This document shows positions 19,636-28,700 of a stretch of DNA of 64,000 nucleotides, in pieces. The notes beneath the pieces are model-generated. The model had not been told where the DNA came from. It worked only from the letters and a program-made list of their open reading frames with translations, and ran no database searches. Numbering within the stretch: the stretch's first letter is position 1; every line of letters begins with the position of its first letter. The DNA is from Bacteroidota bacterium. Lineage in GTDB: Bacteria > Bacteroidota > Bacteroidia > Flavobacteriales_D > Crocinitomicaceae. Made by a program: the position numbers and the translations under genes. The stretch covers positions 496,001 to 560,000 of the forward strand of contig JASBTZ010000007.1 in the NCBI GenBank assembly GCA_030148165.1, given 5' to 3'.

Positions 19636-20546
19636 TGGTTGAAATAACACACAAGAATACGTCTCTGCGGAAAGCAACGGCTCAGGCAACGGTTGCAGTG
19701 AGTACACAGGAAACAATTGATGCAATCGTCAACAAAAATGTTCCGAAAGGTGATGTCTTTGAAATGGCAAAAACTGCCGGATTGTTCGCGGTAAAGAAAA
19801 CTTCGGATATGATTCCAGATTGTCATCCGCTTCCGGTAGAATTCACACAGGTGAGTTACGACATTGACGGATTGGAGATTCACATCTCGATGGAAGTACA
19901 TACGATCTATCGAACGGGTGTCGAAGTAGAAGCGATGCACGGAGCAAGTGTAGTAGCATTAACCATGTACGATATGCTGAAACCGATTGATAAAGGAATT
20001 GAGGTACGCAACATCAAACTACTGAATAAGAAAGGTGGAAAGTCAGACTTTGCAGATAAATTCCGTGACGACTTGAAGGCAGCGGTGATTGTTTGCTCCG
20101 ATACCATTTCGGCAGGACAAAAAGAGGATAAAGCGGGAAAAGCCATTATTCAAAAGTTGGAAGGAATGTCAGTGGAAATTGTGGACTATAAGATTATACC
20201 GGATGAAAAAGATGCCATTGAAGGGGCGGCATTGGGCCATGTGGCGAAAGAAACCGATTTGATCATCTTTACGGGTGGTACGGGATTATCCAAACGCGAC
20301 ATAACGCCGGAGGCAATTCAGCCTTTGCTAGACCGCGAAATTCCGGGAATCGAAGAAGCGATACGAAATTACGGACAGGAACGTATGCCATATGCGATGC
20401 TTTCGAGAAGTGTCGTTGGAACAAAAAATGAAAGCCTCATCATGGCACTACCAGGTTCAACAAGCGGGGCAAAAGAATCAATGGATGCCGTCTTCCCTGC
20501 AGTATTGCATTTATTCCGAATATTTAAAGGAGCGCGACACGAATAA
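19635..20546 (+). CDS. moaCB: bifunctional MoaC-MogA/MoaB fusion protein
   Basis: One polypeptide of 303 residues joining two Moco enzymes. Residues 1-145 are MoaC (cyclic pyranopterin monophosphate synthase): KTSDMIPDCHPLPV, MEVHTIYRTGVEVEAM and SVVALTMYDMLK. Residues 150-303 are MogA/MoaB (molybdopterin adenylyltransferase): VIVCSDTISAGQKEDKAG, FTGGTGLSKRDITPEA and ALPGSTSGAKE. MoaC acts with MoaA at the first step and MogA precedes MoeA, so the fusion links early and late steps. Such fusions are known in other Bacteroidota. Overlaps both neighbours by one base. Confidence 0.92.
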   Translation: MVEITHKNTSLRKATAQATVAVSTQETIDAIVNKNVPKGDVFEMAKTAGLFAVKKTSDMIPDCHPLPVEFTQVSYDIDGLEIHISMEVHTIYRTGVEVEAMHGASVVALTMYDMLKPIDKGIEVRNIKLLNKKGGKSDFADKFRDDLKAAVIVCSDTISAGQKEDKAGKAIIQKLEGMSVEIVDYKIIPDEKDAIEGAALGHVAKETDLIIFTGGTGLSKRDITPEAIQPLLDREIPGIEEAIRNYGQERMPYAMLSRSVVGTKNESLIMALPGSTSGAKESMDAVFPAVLHLFRIFKGARHE

Positions 20547-20950
20547 TGGGTAAGACCAATAAATATCAAAGATGGAAAGCCGACTATCAGGCACGGTATA
20601 AAAAAGAGAAGAGAATTTATCTTTGGAAAACTTGCCTAACTGTCCTAATAGTAGTGCTAATATACTTTTGGTACACAGGACAGTTAAAGTTCTTTGCGCA
20701 ACCAACGTCCTATACAACTGGAGTCGTGACCAAAACGCGACCATGGCGAACGGGTCCACATGCTGGTAGTGGCTTTACGTTTTACATTCAACTTGCCAAT
20801 TACACTTACAGCGTTGATGGTATTGATTATGAAGGGAGTTTATTCTCCGATAGAGCAATAGGAAGATTACATGAAGGCGATTCCGTAAAAGTCAAATACT
20901 CAGAGTTTTTTAATAGCATTTCTGAGGTTATTGAATTAGTAAAAAAATAA
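20546..20950 (+). CDS. DUF3592-like membrane-anchored protein inside the Moco operon
   Basis: Unassigned 134-residue protein. A basic N-terminus (KTNKYQRWKADYQARYKKEKR) is followed by one membrane segment at about 28-45 (TCLTVLIVVLIYFWYTG). The rest is a small beta-rich domain with YTTGVVTKTRP, VDGIDYEGSLFSD and HEGDSVKVKYSE, the pattern of DUF3592-type proteins. No enzymatic residues stand out. It starts on the last base of the moaCB stop and ends three bases before moaA, so it is co-expressed with Moco genes, although no role in the pathway is known. Confidence 0.75.
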   Translation: MGKTNKYQRWKADYQARYKKEKRIYLWKTCLTVLIVVLIYFWYTGQLKFFAQPTSYTTGVVTKTRPWRTGPHAGSGFTFYIQLANYTYSVDGIDYEGSLFSDRAIGRLHEGDSVKVKYSEFFNSISEVIELVKK

Positions 20951-20953
20951 AAC

Positions 20954-21949
20954 GTGGGTAGTAAGAAAGAAATAAAGGATTCATTCGGTAGGGTACACGA
21001 CTATCTCCGCATCTCATTGACGGAGCGTTGCAATCTTCGCTGTTTCTATTGCATGCCCGAAGAAGGCGTTCAACTTCGCGACAAGGCCGAGTTCATGACC
21101 GCCGAGGAGACGATAGGTATCGCTCGCGCTTTTGTTGAACGAGGAGTGAAAAAAATACGCTTGACAGGTGGAGAACCGCTGATCAAGAAGAACGCAGAAA
21201 TGATCATTCGCGAGCTTGGAAAAATGCCGATCGAATTAACGCTCACCACGAATGCGGTTGCGGTAGATCGTTACATAGATGTGCTGAAAGAAGTCGGTGT
21301 AAAGTCGTTGAATGTGAGCATGGATTCACTCAAGGCAGAACGCTTTAATGCGATTTCCCGAAGAAGCTACTTTGACCAGATCATGAAGAACATTCACTTG
21401 CTAAAGGAAGAGCAATTCGAAGTCAAAATCAATGTCGTTTTGATAAGAGGTGTAAACGATGACGAGATCATAGACTTCATTGAGTGGTCGCGAGAAACCG
21501 GATTGGATATTCGTTTCATTGAATTCATGCCTTTTGACGGAAACAACTGGAATCGAGATAAGACCATATCATATGAAGAGATAATGGTTAAGGTGAAATC
21601 TCACTACGGTAATTCGATCATTAAATCAGATGACGGTGAAAATTCAACTTCCCGGAATTATCACTTTAAGAATAGTAAGGGTTCCTTTGGAATCATCAGC
21701 TCGGTTACAAATCCATTTTGCGATAGTTGCAATCGAATACGTTTAACAGCTGATGGTAAGATTAAAAATTGTTTATTTTCGAACGACGAAATGGATCTGC
21801 TCAGTGCATTCAGAGCAGGAAAAGAATTAGATAAACTCATCGATATAGCTATGAAACGAAAGTTCAAAGTGCGAGCCGGAATAAATGAATTGACCGATGA
21901 GGAGATCAGCGCCTATCAAAACAGATCAATGACCGCAATAGGAGGATAG
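20954..21949 (+). CDS. moaA: GTP 3',8-cyclase MoaA
   Basis: Radical SAM enzyme that starts molybdenum cofactor synthesis by cyclising GTP, 331 residues. Starts at GTG 20954, four bases after the previous stop; the next Met lies beyond the essential motif. SAM cluster motif CNLRCFYC near residue 27; LTGGEPL binds SAM; the C-terminal cluster is CDSCNRIRL...KNC; the protein ends in GG, as in typical MoaA. Acts with the MoaC half of the fused protein just upstream. Followed after one base by a permease gene. Confidence 0.94.
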   Translation: MGSKKEIKDSFGRVHDYLRISLTERCNLRCFYCMPEEGVQLRDKAEFMTAEETIGIARAFVERGVKKIRLTGGEPLIKKNAEMIIRELGKMPIELTLTTNAVAVDRYIDVLKEVGVKSLNVSMDSLKAERFNAISRRSYFDQIMKNIHLLKEEQFEVKINVVLIRGVNDDEIIDFIEWSRETGLDIRFIEFMPFDGNNWNRDKTISYEEIMVKVKSHYGNSIIKSDDGENSTSRNYHFKNSKGSFGIISSVTNPFCDSCNRIRLTADGKIKNCLFSNDEMDLLSAFRAGKELDKLIDIAMKRKFKVRAGINELTDEEISAYQNRSMTAIGG

Positions 21950-21950
21950 C

Positions 21951-22685
21951 ATGGAGGAGTTGAATTGGATTTTTGTTACCTTGCTGCCTGTCGTCGCGTT
22001 TTTATATGCAGCAGTTGGTCATGGAGGCGCAAGCGGATATCTGGCTATGATGGCCATTTTTGCTTTCCCTGCTGAGGTAATGAAGCCAACCGGACTCCTG
22101 CTCAATCTTTTTGTTGCCGGAATTTCTTTTTTTCATTTTTGGCGTAAAGGACACTTCAATTTAAAATTATTCCTGGCCTTTGCATTAGGCTCAATTCCGC
22201 TGTCATTTCTGGGTGGAATGATTCAGATCGAAACGGAGATATACAAGATCATTCTCGGCGTATTACTCATTTTTGCCGTATTGAAAATGTTGGATGTTTT
22301 CGGAAAAGAAAGTAGTGACATCAGAAAGGTTCGACCCGTTGAAGGGATATTGGTGGGTGCAGTAATCGGTTTCTTCTCCGGACTGATCGGTATAGGAGGT
22401 GGCATTATTTTAAGTCCTGTAATACTGTTAATGCATTGGGGAAATATGAAAGAAGCAGCAGCTGTTTCTGCCTTGTTTATCTGGGTGAATTCTGCAGCAG
22501 GAATGGTTGGACAGTTTAGCACAGGCGTCAAACTCGATCCACATGTCTGGATCTTTGTAGCGGCAGCAGTCGTAGGCGGCTTCCTGGGATCGTACGTTGG
22601 TGCTGTTAAGATGAATAATAAAGCACTTCGTTACATGCTTGCTTTTGTATTAACACTTGCAAGTATCAAACTCATTTTTACTTAA
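21951..22685 (+). CDS. TauE/SafE (TSUP) family permease
   Basis: Inner-membrane protein of 244 residues with seven or eight hydrophobic segments. Contains the duplicated TSUP motif: HGGASGYLAMM early and GLIGIGGGIILSPVI in the middle. The family moves small sulfur-containing or organic anions. It starts one base after moaA and so is probably the last gene of the Moco operon. Export of sulfite linked to a molybdenum enzyme such as sulfite oxidase, or oxyanion uptake, are both possible. No evidence here distinguishes them. Its last four bases overlap the convergent gene that follows. Confidence 0.82.
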   Translation: MEELNWIFVTLLPVVAFLYAAVGHGGASGYLAMMAIFAFPAEVMKPTGLLLNLFVAGISFFHFWRKGHFNLKLFLAFALGSIPLSFLGGMIQIETEIYKIILGVLLIFAVLKMLDVFGKESSDIRKVRPVEGILVGAVIGFFSGLIGIGGGIILSPVILLMHWGNMKEAAAVSALFIWVNSAAGMVGQFSTGVKLDPHVWIFVAAAVVGGFLGSYVGAVKMNNKALRYMLAFVLTLASIKLIFT

Positions 22686-23281
22686 CCTAGTTTAGTCGCC
22701 GAATTTCGCATTCTTTTATTTGAGGTCAAGTACACCATGCTTGCATTGAATATAAAACAATAGGCAGGAAAGAGGAAAAAGAGCAATTGATCTTTGTTGC
22801 ATGTTATCAAAGTTAGTGTCCAACATACCAGTGCGATGTTCCACCCGGCGGTTTTCTCAGTTTTGGGTTCTTTTGCAGCTTTGATTATCGTTGGCATTCC
22901 AAGTACTGCATCGGCAAATATGGCAAACATGGTTGTTGACCAAGGATCTATAAACAGGAGATATAAAATGATACATGCTAAACCCAAATACAAATAGTGC
23001 CAGTCTCTCCGAAGCACGACGTAGTTCTTAGTTATCCATGCGATAAGAAAGATCAACGTGCAGCCGATTGCAGAGAACAAATGACCAATTAGCGTCCAAT
23101 TCCAACCTAATTCAATTAATTGAGACAATAAGGCAACACCAACGAGCACAGACCAACCCATCCAGGTGAAAAGACTTGGCGTGATCTGTTTTTTTAGAAT
23201 TTGTATGATGTAAATAGTTTGGGCCGTGGCCAGAAACATCCCTGCCACAATGTTAATGACATATGAATAATGCTGAACCAT
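22682..23281 (-). CDS. polytopic membrane protein, PQ-loop-like
   Basis: 199 residues with six to seven hydrophobic helices. The start MVQHYSYVINIVAGMFLATAQ followed by PSLFTWMGWSVLVG resembles SemiSWEET/PQ-loop half-transporters, with a Pro near the end of TM1-TM2 in each half, but the match is by eye only. Convergent with the TauE gene and overlapping it by four bases. No neighbour suggests a substrate. Confidence 0.65.
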   Translation of the reverse strand: MVQHYSYVINIVAGMFLATAQTIYIIQILKKQITPSLFTWMGWSVLVGVALLSQLIELGWNWTLIGHLFSAIGCTLIFLIAWITKNYVVLRRDWHYLYLGLACIILYLLFIDPWSTTMFAIFADAVLGMPTIIKAAKEPKTEKTAGWNIALVCWTLTLITCNKDQLLFFLFPAYCFIFNASMVYLTSNKRMRNSATKLG

Positions 23282-23366
23282 ACATTACCATTTTAACAGG
23301 GTCCCTCACTAAATTTGATAGAAATGTAGAGATAATTATAATATGATCAACATGTGAAGAGAAGAA

Positions 23367-24437
23367 TCATTCCATTTTAAAAACGCGCTCAGAAGTGCCA
23401 TCGTCATAAATATAGATCAGAAGCGTGTTAGCTTTAAAATCTGCAATACGCCCCATTGCATCAGTTATGCGGATCAGTTTTTTCTTTCCGATCTGTAGCT
23501 CTTCAATACCCACATCCGGGTCCAGTTTCCATGTTTCATTCAAGCGAATATCATTTTCATTTATTCCTGTTGTGTAATAAATAGCGGTGGAAGAAAAAGT
23601 CATGCCCCCGCGTCGACCAACTGCAATCCAAGGATCGGATGACCAGGTGGAGTCTCCGATATCAAAATAGTGAACATCAGCATGCGAAGTCAGATTGGAA
23701 TCCAGACCAAAGAGAAAGTAAATCGAATCCTTGACTACGCCCATAGATGCATGTGAGCGACCCAGTCCGGGAAACGGGCTCAGTGAAGCCCAACTATCAT
23801 TTACTGGATCATACCGATGAAAGGAGTTATGAAAAAAATCTGTACTGTCTCTTCCATGCGCTAAATAACCATAGGTGTCATGAGCGGTGGCAGAAGAGCG
23901 CCATCTTGTACCGAAAGGTAATGCCGATTTCTGCGACCAGCTATTCGCACTCATGTCGTAAGCCCAGACCTCATCAATGGCAAAATCTACGGCTGTCTTT
24001 CCACCAATGATATAAGCCGTATCTCCAAGGACAAAACACGCGCTGCCACTCCGTCCCGCTCCAGGTAAACTGGTCATTGTCGACCACTGATCAAGTATAG
24101 GGTCGTACATCAGCAGATCATTTAAAAAACTACTACCATTATAGCCACCAAAAACAAACCCATTGACTCCGTCACTGAAGGCTGTAGCATATTGACGACC
24201 TTGTCCGATGGGCAAGGAGTCGATCGAACTCCAGGTATCATTGCTCATATCATAAGCGTAAAAATCTCGTTCTGCGGACCACCAGGGAGTTAATCCGGAA
24301 CCACAATACGCTTTATTACCAATGACAAACACACAACCATCGTCTATTGGATTTCCGGGATAATCATCGTATTGAACCCAACTTTGCCCGAAAGCGGTCA
24401 ATATGTTCAACACGAATATGATTGGTAAGAACTTCAT
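23367..24437 (-). CDS. secreted Kelch-repeat protein with atypical short C-terminus
   Basis: 356 residues: signal peptide 1-17 (LNILTAFGQ), then five or six Kelch blades marked by YDPxxDQWSTMTSLPGAGR, AYIIGGK and YAYDMSNDTWSSIDSLP, forming a beta-propeller of about 290 residues. The final 45 residues (LIRITDAMGRIADFKANTLLIYIYDDG) look like a T9SS type A sorting domain with the usual PNP/EV start lost, so export route is uncertain. Divergent from the M23 peptidase gene. Binding partner unknown. Confidence 0.8.
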   Translation of the reverse strand: MKFLPIIFVLNILTAFGQSWVQYDDYPGNPIDDGCVFVIGNKAYCGSGLTPWWSAERDFYAYDMSNDTWSSIDSLPIGQGRQYATAFSDGVNGFVFGGYNGSSFLNDLLMYDPILDQWSTMTSLPGAGRSGSACFVLGDTAYIIGGKTAVDFAIDEVWAYDMSANSWSQKSALPFGTRWRSSATAHDTYGYLAHGRDSTDFFHNSFHRYDPVNDSWASLSPFPGLGRSHASMGVVKDSIYFLFGLDSNLTSHADVHYFDIGDSTWSSDPWIAVGRRGGMTFSSTAIYYTTGINENDIRLNETWKLDPDVGIEELQIGKKKLIRITDAMGRIADFKANTLLIYIYDDGTSERVFKME

Positions 24438-24532
24438 TGCAGTTATGTTTCTTTAACGATCTAAATCGTTAGCTATTGTCAGCATAGTGGTATTATGGCT
24501 GTTACTTTCTTCAATTTAAGAGTTTTAATCGT

Positions 24533-25099
24533 ATGCGCCTCTTTTCAACGATTTTCTTATCGATACTCCTTTTTTCTTGTAAGCAAGATAACAGCTTGGC
24601 TCAAAGCGACTCAAACGAAGTATTTATTCCGGTCTACTATGCAGATACATTTGAATATCCGGTTGGCAACCCACCACTGGAGGGATATTACAATGCGCAA
24701 GGATTTGGCAGGAATAATCATCTGGGGGATGATTGGAATGGGGTTGGTGGTGGAAACACAGATTTGGGAGATCCGGTCTATTCGATTGCTAATGGCCTTG
24801 TAGTGTATGCAGAAGATCACGGTCCTGGTTGGGGAAATGTCGTTCGGGTGGTTCATTACCTGAAAGACAGCACACAGGTTGAATCGCTTTATGCGCATTT
24901 TGATGAGATTATGGTAGAAGTGGGTGATTGGGTACGCTTAGGCGATCAGCTTGGAACAATTGGTAATGCCAATGGTATTTATCCGGCACACTTACACCTG
25001 GAGATAAGAGATCAGATAGGTATGGATATAGGAGGTGGATATAGTAGAAACAGAGATGGCTTTTTGGATCCAACAAATTTTATTGAGAGACAAAAGTAA
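24533..25099 (+). CDS. M23-family (LytM) metallopeptidase, lipoprotein
   Basis: 188-residue cell-wall hydrolase-like protein. LFSC at about residues 13-16 is a lipobox. The peptidase domain has NHLGDDW (zinc His and Asp), GLVVYAEDHGPGWGNVVRV, YAHFDEI and the HLHLEIRD motif holding the last zinc His. All metal ligands of the LytM fold seem present, so it could cut peptidoglycan cross-links rather than being a degenerate regulator. Probably anchored in the outer membrane facing the periplasm. Stands alone between divergent and convergent neighbours. Confidence 0.85.
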   Translation: MRLFSTIFLSILLFSCKQDNSLAQSDSNEVFIPVYYADTFEYPVGNPPLEGYYNAQGFGRNNHLGDDWNGVGGGNTDLGDPVYSIANGLVVYAEDHGPGWGNVVRVVHYLKDSTQVESLYAHFDEIMVEVGDWVRLGDQLGTIGNANGIYPAHLHLEIRDQIGMDIGGGYSRNRDGFLDPTNFIERQK

Positions 25100-25107
25100 A
25101 AATGAAA

Positions 25108-25623
25108 TTAAGGCGTTTTGAGTGTACCCTTGTATTTTAATTCACCGTCTTTATCATACTGAAAAATACTGTAATGTTGTGCGGTATCTCCGCAGGATTC
25201 GGTGAAATCAAAGTGTGTCTTTAGGATACCGTTTTTATAATATTCTTTAAAATATGTGAGTCTACCTTCGTTTGCCAGGACCTCGAATCGTATTGTACCA
25301 TTTTTGTGTTTGGCTATGAATTTACCGTCAAGAGGTGGTATGGTCCAATTCGTATTTGGCTTGACAGCAGGGGCAATAACCGGTTGTTTTCTGGTACCGA
25401 TTCTACCCATTTTGAAATATTCGAAGTCATCTTCGAACCAGCTGTATACTGCGAATCTAGCCTCTAAAGTATCATCGGTTCTCGATAAATCCTCGTCCAC
25501 ATAAACGATCCACCAGCCTGTCTTTTCTCCTTTTACGTTAGAACGATTCAAAGTATCCCCTTGTCCAACCGAAGCTTGGCTTACGAGAACAATGACTAAA
25601 AAAGAAAGCCGTTTAAGATTCAT
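25108..25623 (-). CDS. secreted MORN-like hypothetical protein
   Basis: 171 residues with a signal peptide (about 1-20, ends SVGQG). GEKTGWWIVYVDE, DGKFIAKHKNGTIRFE and YFKEYYKNGILKTHFDF are MORN/YwqK-like beta-hairpin repeats often found in secreted Bacteroidota proteins. No sorting domain. Convergent with the peptidase gene (8-base gap). Function unknown. Confidence 0.65.
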   Translation of the reverse strand: MNLKRLSFLVIVLVSQASVGQGDTLNRSNVKGEKTGWWIVYVDEDLSRTDDTLEARFAVYSWFEDDFEYFKMGRIGTRKQPVIAPAVKPNTNWTIPPLDGKFIAKHKNGTIRFEVLANEGRLTYFKEYYKNGILKTHFDFTESCGDTAQHYSIFQYDKDGELKYKGTLKTP

Positions 25624-25732
25624 GGTTAGTGCTTATAGCTTTTTGCATTAATGCAAAGTAAAGAATTCGATTTGAGGCGGCTTCTTACTACCGTGTTCAA
25701 TTTGAAAGTGTACGTTGTGTGCGGTAAGCCTT

Positions 25733-28700
25733 TTAGTGTTTTATCAATTTAATTGTATTTGATTTAGTCCTCAGATAATATACACCAGATGAAAGGGATG
25801 AAATGTCAATGGTAAGTTCACCTGGCTTCTGAGCTAGAATATCGAATTGAACTAACTTTCCAAGTACATCATTAATTACAATACTCGATAGTTCAGCTTG
25901 ATTTCCTTCTACAAAGAATATCGAATTAGTTGGGTTCGGATGAACGGACACTTCTGATTCGATATAGACACTTCTATCTGTCGAAGTTGTTGAGCTTCCA
26001 TTAAAATCGACTTGCGTCAACCGGTAATAGGACCATCCGGAATATGGTCGCATATCTGGAGTTTTATAGTACAGCTGTTCATTTGATGTGCCAGCCCCAT
26101 TCACTTTAGCAACAAACTCCCAATGCTCTCCATCTTTACTTCTTTCAACGATGAAATAATCATTATTAATTTCAGATACCGTAATCCAATTTAAATCTAC
26201 CCATTCGTTGTCAACTGCCTCTGCTGTAAACTCTTGTAATCCGATCGGCAACGGACAATTCATAGCCACAATCGTAATGGTGTCCGAAGTACATCCGCCG
26301 GTGTTGCAAGCCTCGAAAATAACAAAGTAGGTTCCCTGAGATGGATAATTATGCAATGGAGGATTCTGTGCAGTTGAGAACGTTCCATCCCCAAAATTCC
26401 ACAACCAGGAAGTTGCCGGGTCGCCTAAAGTTGTGTTGTCTGTAAAGAGAACATCTAATGGTGCACATCCGGAAAATGGTGCAGCTGATATATCTGCAGT
26501 AGGAGGCGTTACCGAACAGTCGACAACTTCTACATAGTCCAATTTCATCTCTGATCCGGCACAGCCAGGACCAATGGTTCCGATTCTGATATTATCAATT
26601 GAAAGTAAGAATCCGTTTGTTGCAATATTTCTAAATGCAATATAGACTGTCTGACCTGCGAATGGCGATAAATTGACACTGCGTCTAGTGATGAATGCAT
26701 TTTCCGTAGGAACGGACATAAGCAATGTGTTATAATTGGCAACTGAGGCAGGCAATTGGCCTGTTGTAGAAATGCGAACTTCATAACCATCCGGGAAGGC
26801 AGCATCTAGTGACTCGGCATCCCATGTTAACATTTGATTCGCCGGTAATGGTCCAATACCTACGGTCATCATCCAATCGTCAGCCTGTTCAGTTGGATTC
26901 ACATTCCAGGATGTACTGACAGCCTCTCCATCTCCATCCCCGTCAACATCAAGTCCCAACCATGCCGTGGCATTCGTGCCTGTGAATGGAGGGTTAATTG
27001 GAGCAGCCGGAGTATATGGATCATTATCTGCGCGAGCATATCCAGCCGGGAAACCAGTTTCGAAATCCTCCAAATAGAAGGTGTCAATTGCCTGGTAGCT
27101 TAGGGAAGTAACGTCGAGATTAACATAGTACAATCCGGGAGCTCCATAAGTGTGAATAATCGTGTTTGAACTTCCGGAAGAAAGTACGGTTCCATCTCCG
27201 AAGTCCCAGGTATAATCCTGGTAATTAGCCGTATTGGCCGTAAAGGTGACGGGGTCGCCAACACAAATAGGAATCTGGGGAGTTTTGGTAAAATCGGCAT
27301 CAGGAGTTCCCATGAAATTATAAGGGATGCTCCAATAAGTCGTATCTGATCTTCCACAATCATTTAGTGCTATAATCGTAACAAAATCAGGTCCCGGAGC
27401 CGTGTAATTTCGTGTGATAACAGAAAGTTCAGTAGGAGAACTATAGACTGTCCCATCAGCGAAAATGTAAGTCCAGTTCACCATTCCTGTATTGGGTCCA
27501 GAAGGAGCTGTACAGCCTGAGCCATCGAAAATAGTTTCAAAGAGGATATCAACCTCAGTAGTGTCACATCGCACATCTTCGACAAATCCTATTGCAAGTG
27601 GCAAAGGTTGGTACCAACCCATCTGTGGGTATAAATATAAATCGAAATCTAATGGCGCGTAACCACAGTTATGTCCACCAACATTGTAATCTTGACTAGG
27701 ACAGAAAGAAGTGAGATAAGTATTGGTAAGTGGTGATCCTCCCTGGCCATTTTGATTCGTAAATAAGATCATTTGATCAGACGCATCTCCCGGGAACATT
27801 TCTATTCCTACATGGAAACTAGTACCAACAATTGTTGGGGCACAAACAAATGGTATGTTAAAGATGTTGTAGAAGCCAGCACCAGGAACTCCTATTTGCG
27901 TGGGTGAATATGCCTGAACGGCAACCGGACCAGACCCCCAATCAGGAAATCCCGGATTACCAGGATCATCTTCGTATACGACTACTTGAAATGTCAGATC
28001 ATCATCTGGGTCTACCAAATTCCCCAAACCTGCCGTTAAGGCTCCTACTATTGACGTGCCCGGTGTCGGGGTAAAGTACTGTTGGTAGAATCCAGCAGGG
28101 TCGATCGGAGCATTACTTCCTTCTGCAGGTACACCTGTGAAATATCCAAAAGCACCTGTATACGCTGTTACCGTCGGAGCTGGGGTTAACCAATCGGTAT
28201 CTAGTGTATCACAATCTCCAGCCGGAGCAGTAACTTCAATGTAGTCTACCTTGGTTTCGGTGTCAGCACCATTAGGACTATCAACAGTTAATGAAACGGT
28301 GTAAAGACCTACATTGGGATAAGTAACAGGCGGCGGAGTTTGACCAATATAAGTTGCATTTGGTCCTACACAACCAGCACATGTAACCGTTCCGCTAGAA
28401 CCCACGTCGAATACCCAAGTCCAATTTGTAATGATTGCCTGAGGTGAAGAAAGATCCGTGAAATCAACAGTGCTCGGCGCAATCCAGGATGTTGGAGTGC
28501 CAACAAAATCCGCAGTAGGAGGCAGTGCTCCACACAGTCCTCCACCGTAGTTGATCCATGATCCCAAATAGGTTCCCGACATACAATGCATACGCCGTTC
28601 TTGCTGCGGTGTAAATTGGGAAGAGCAAAAAGAATAAGACATATGATTATTCACTGGTGCATTCGCCCATGGTCCCAGATCACATGGACCGTTAGGATTT

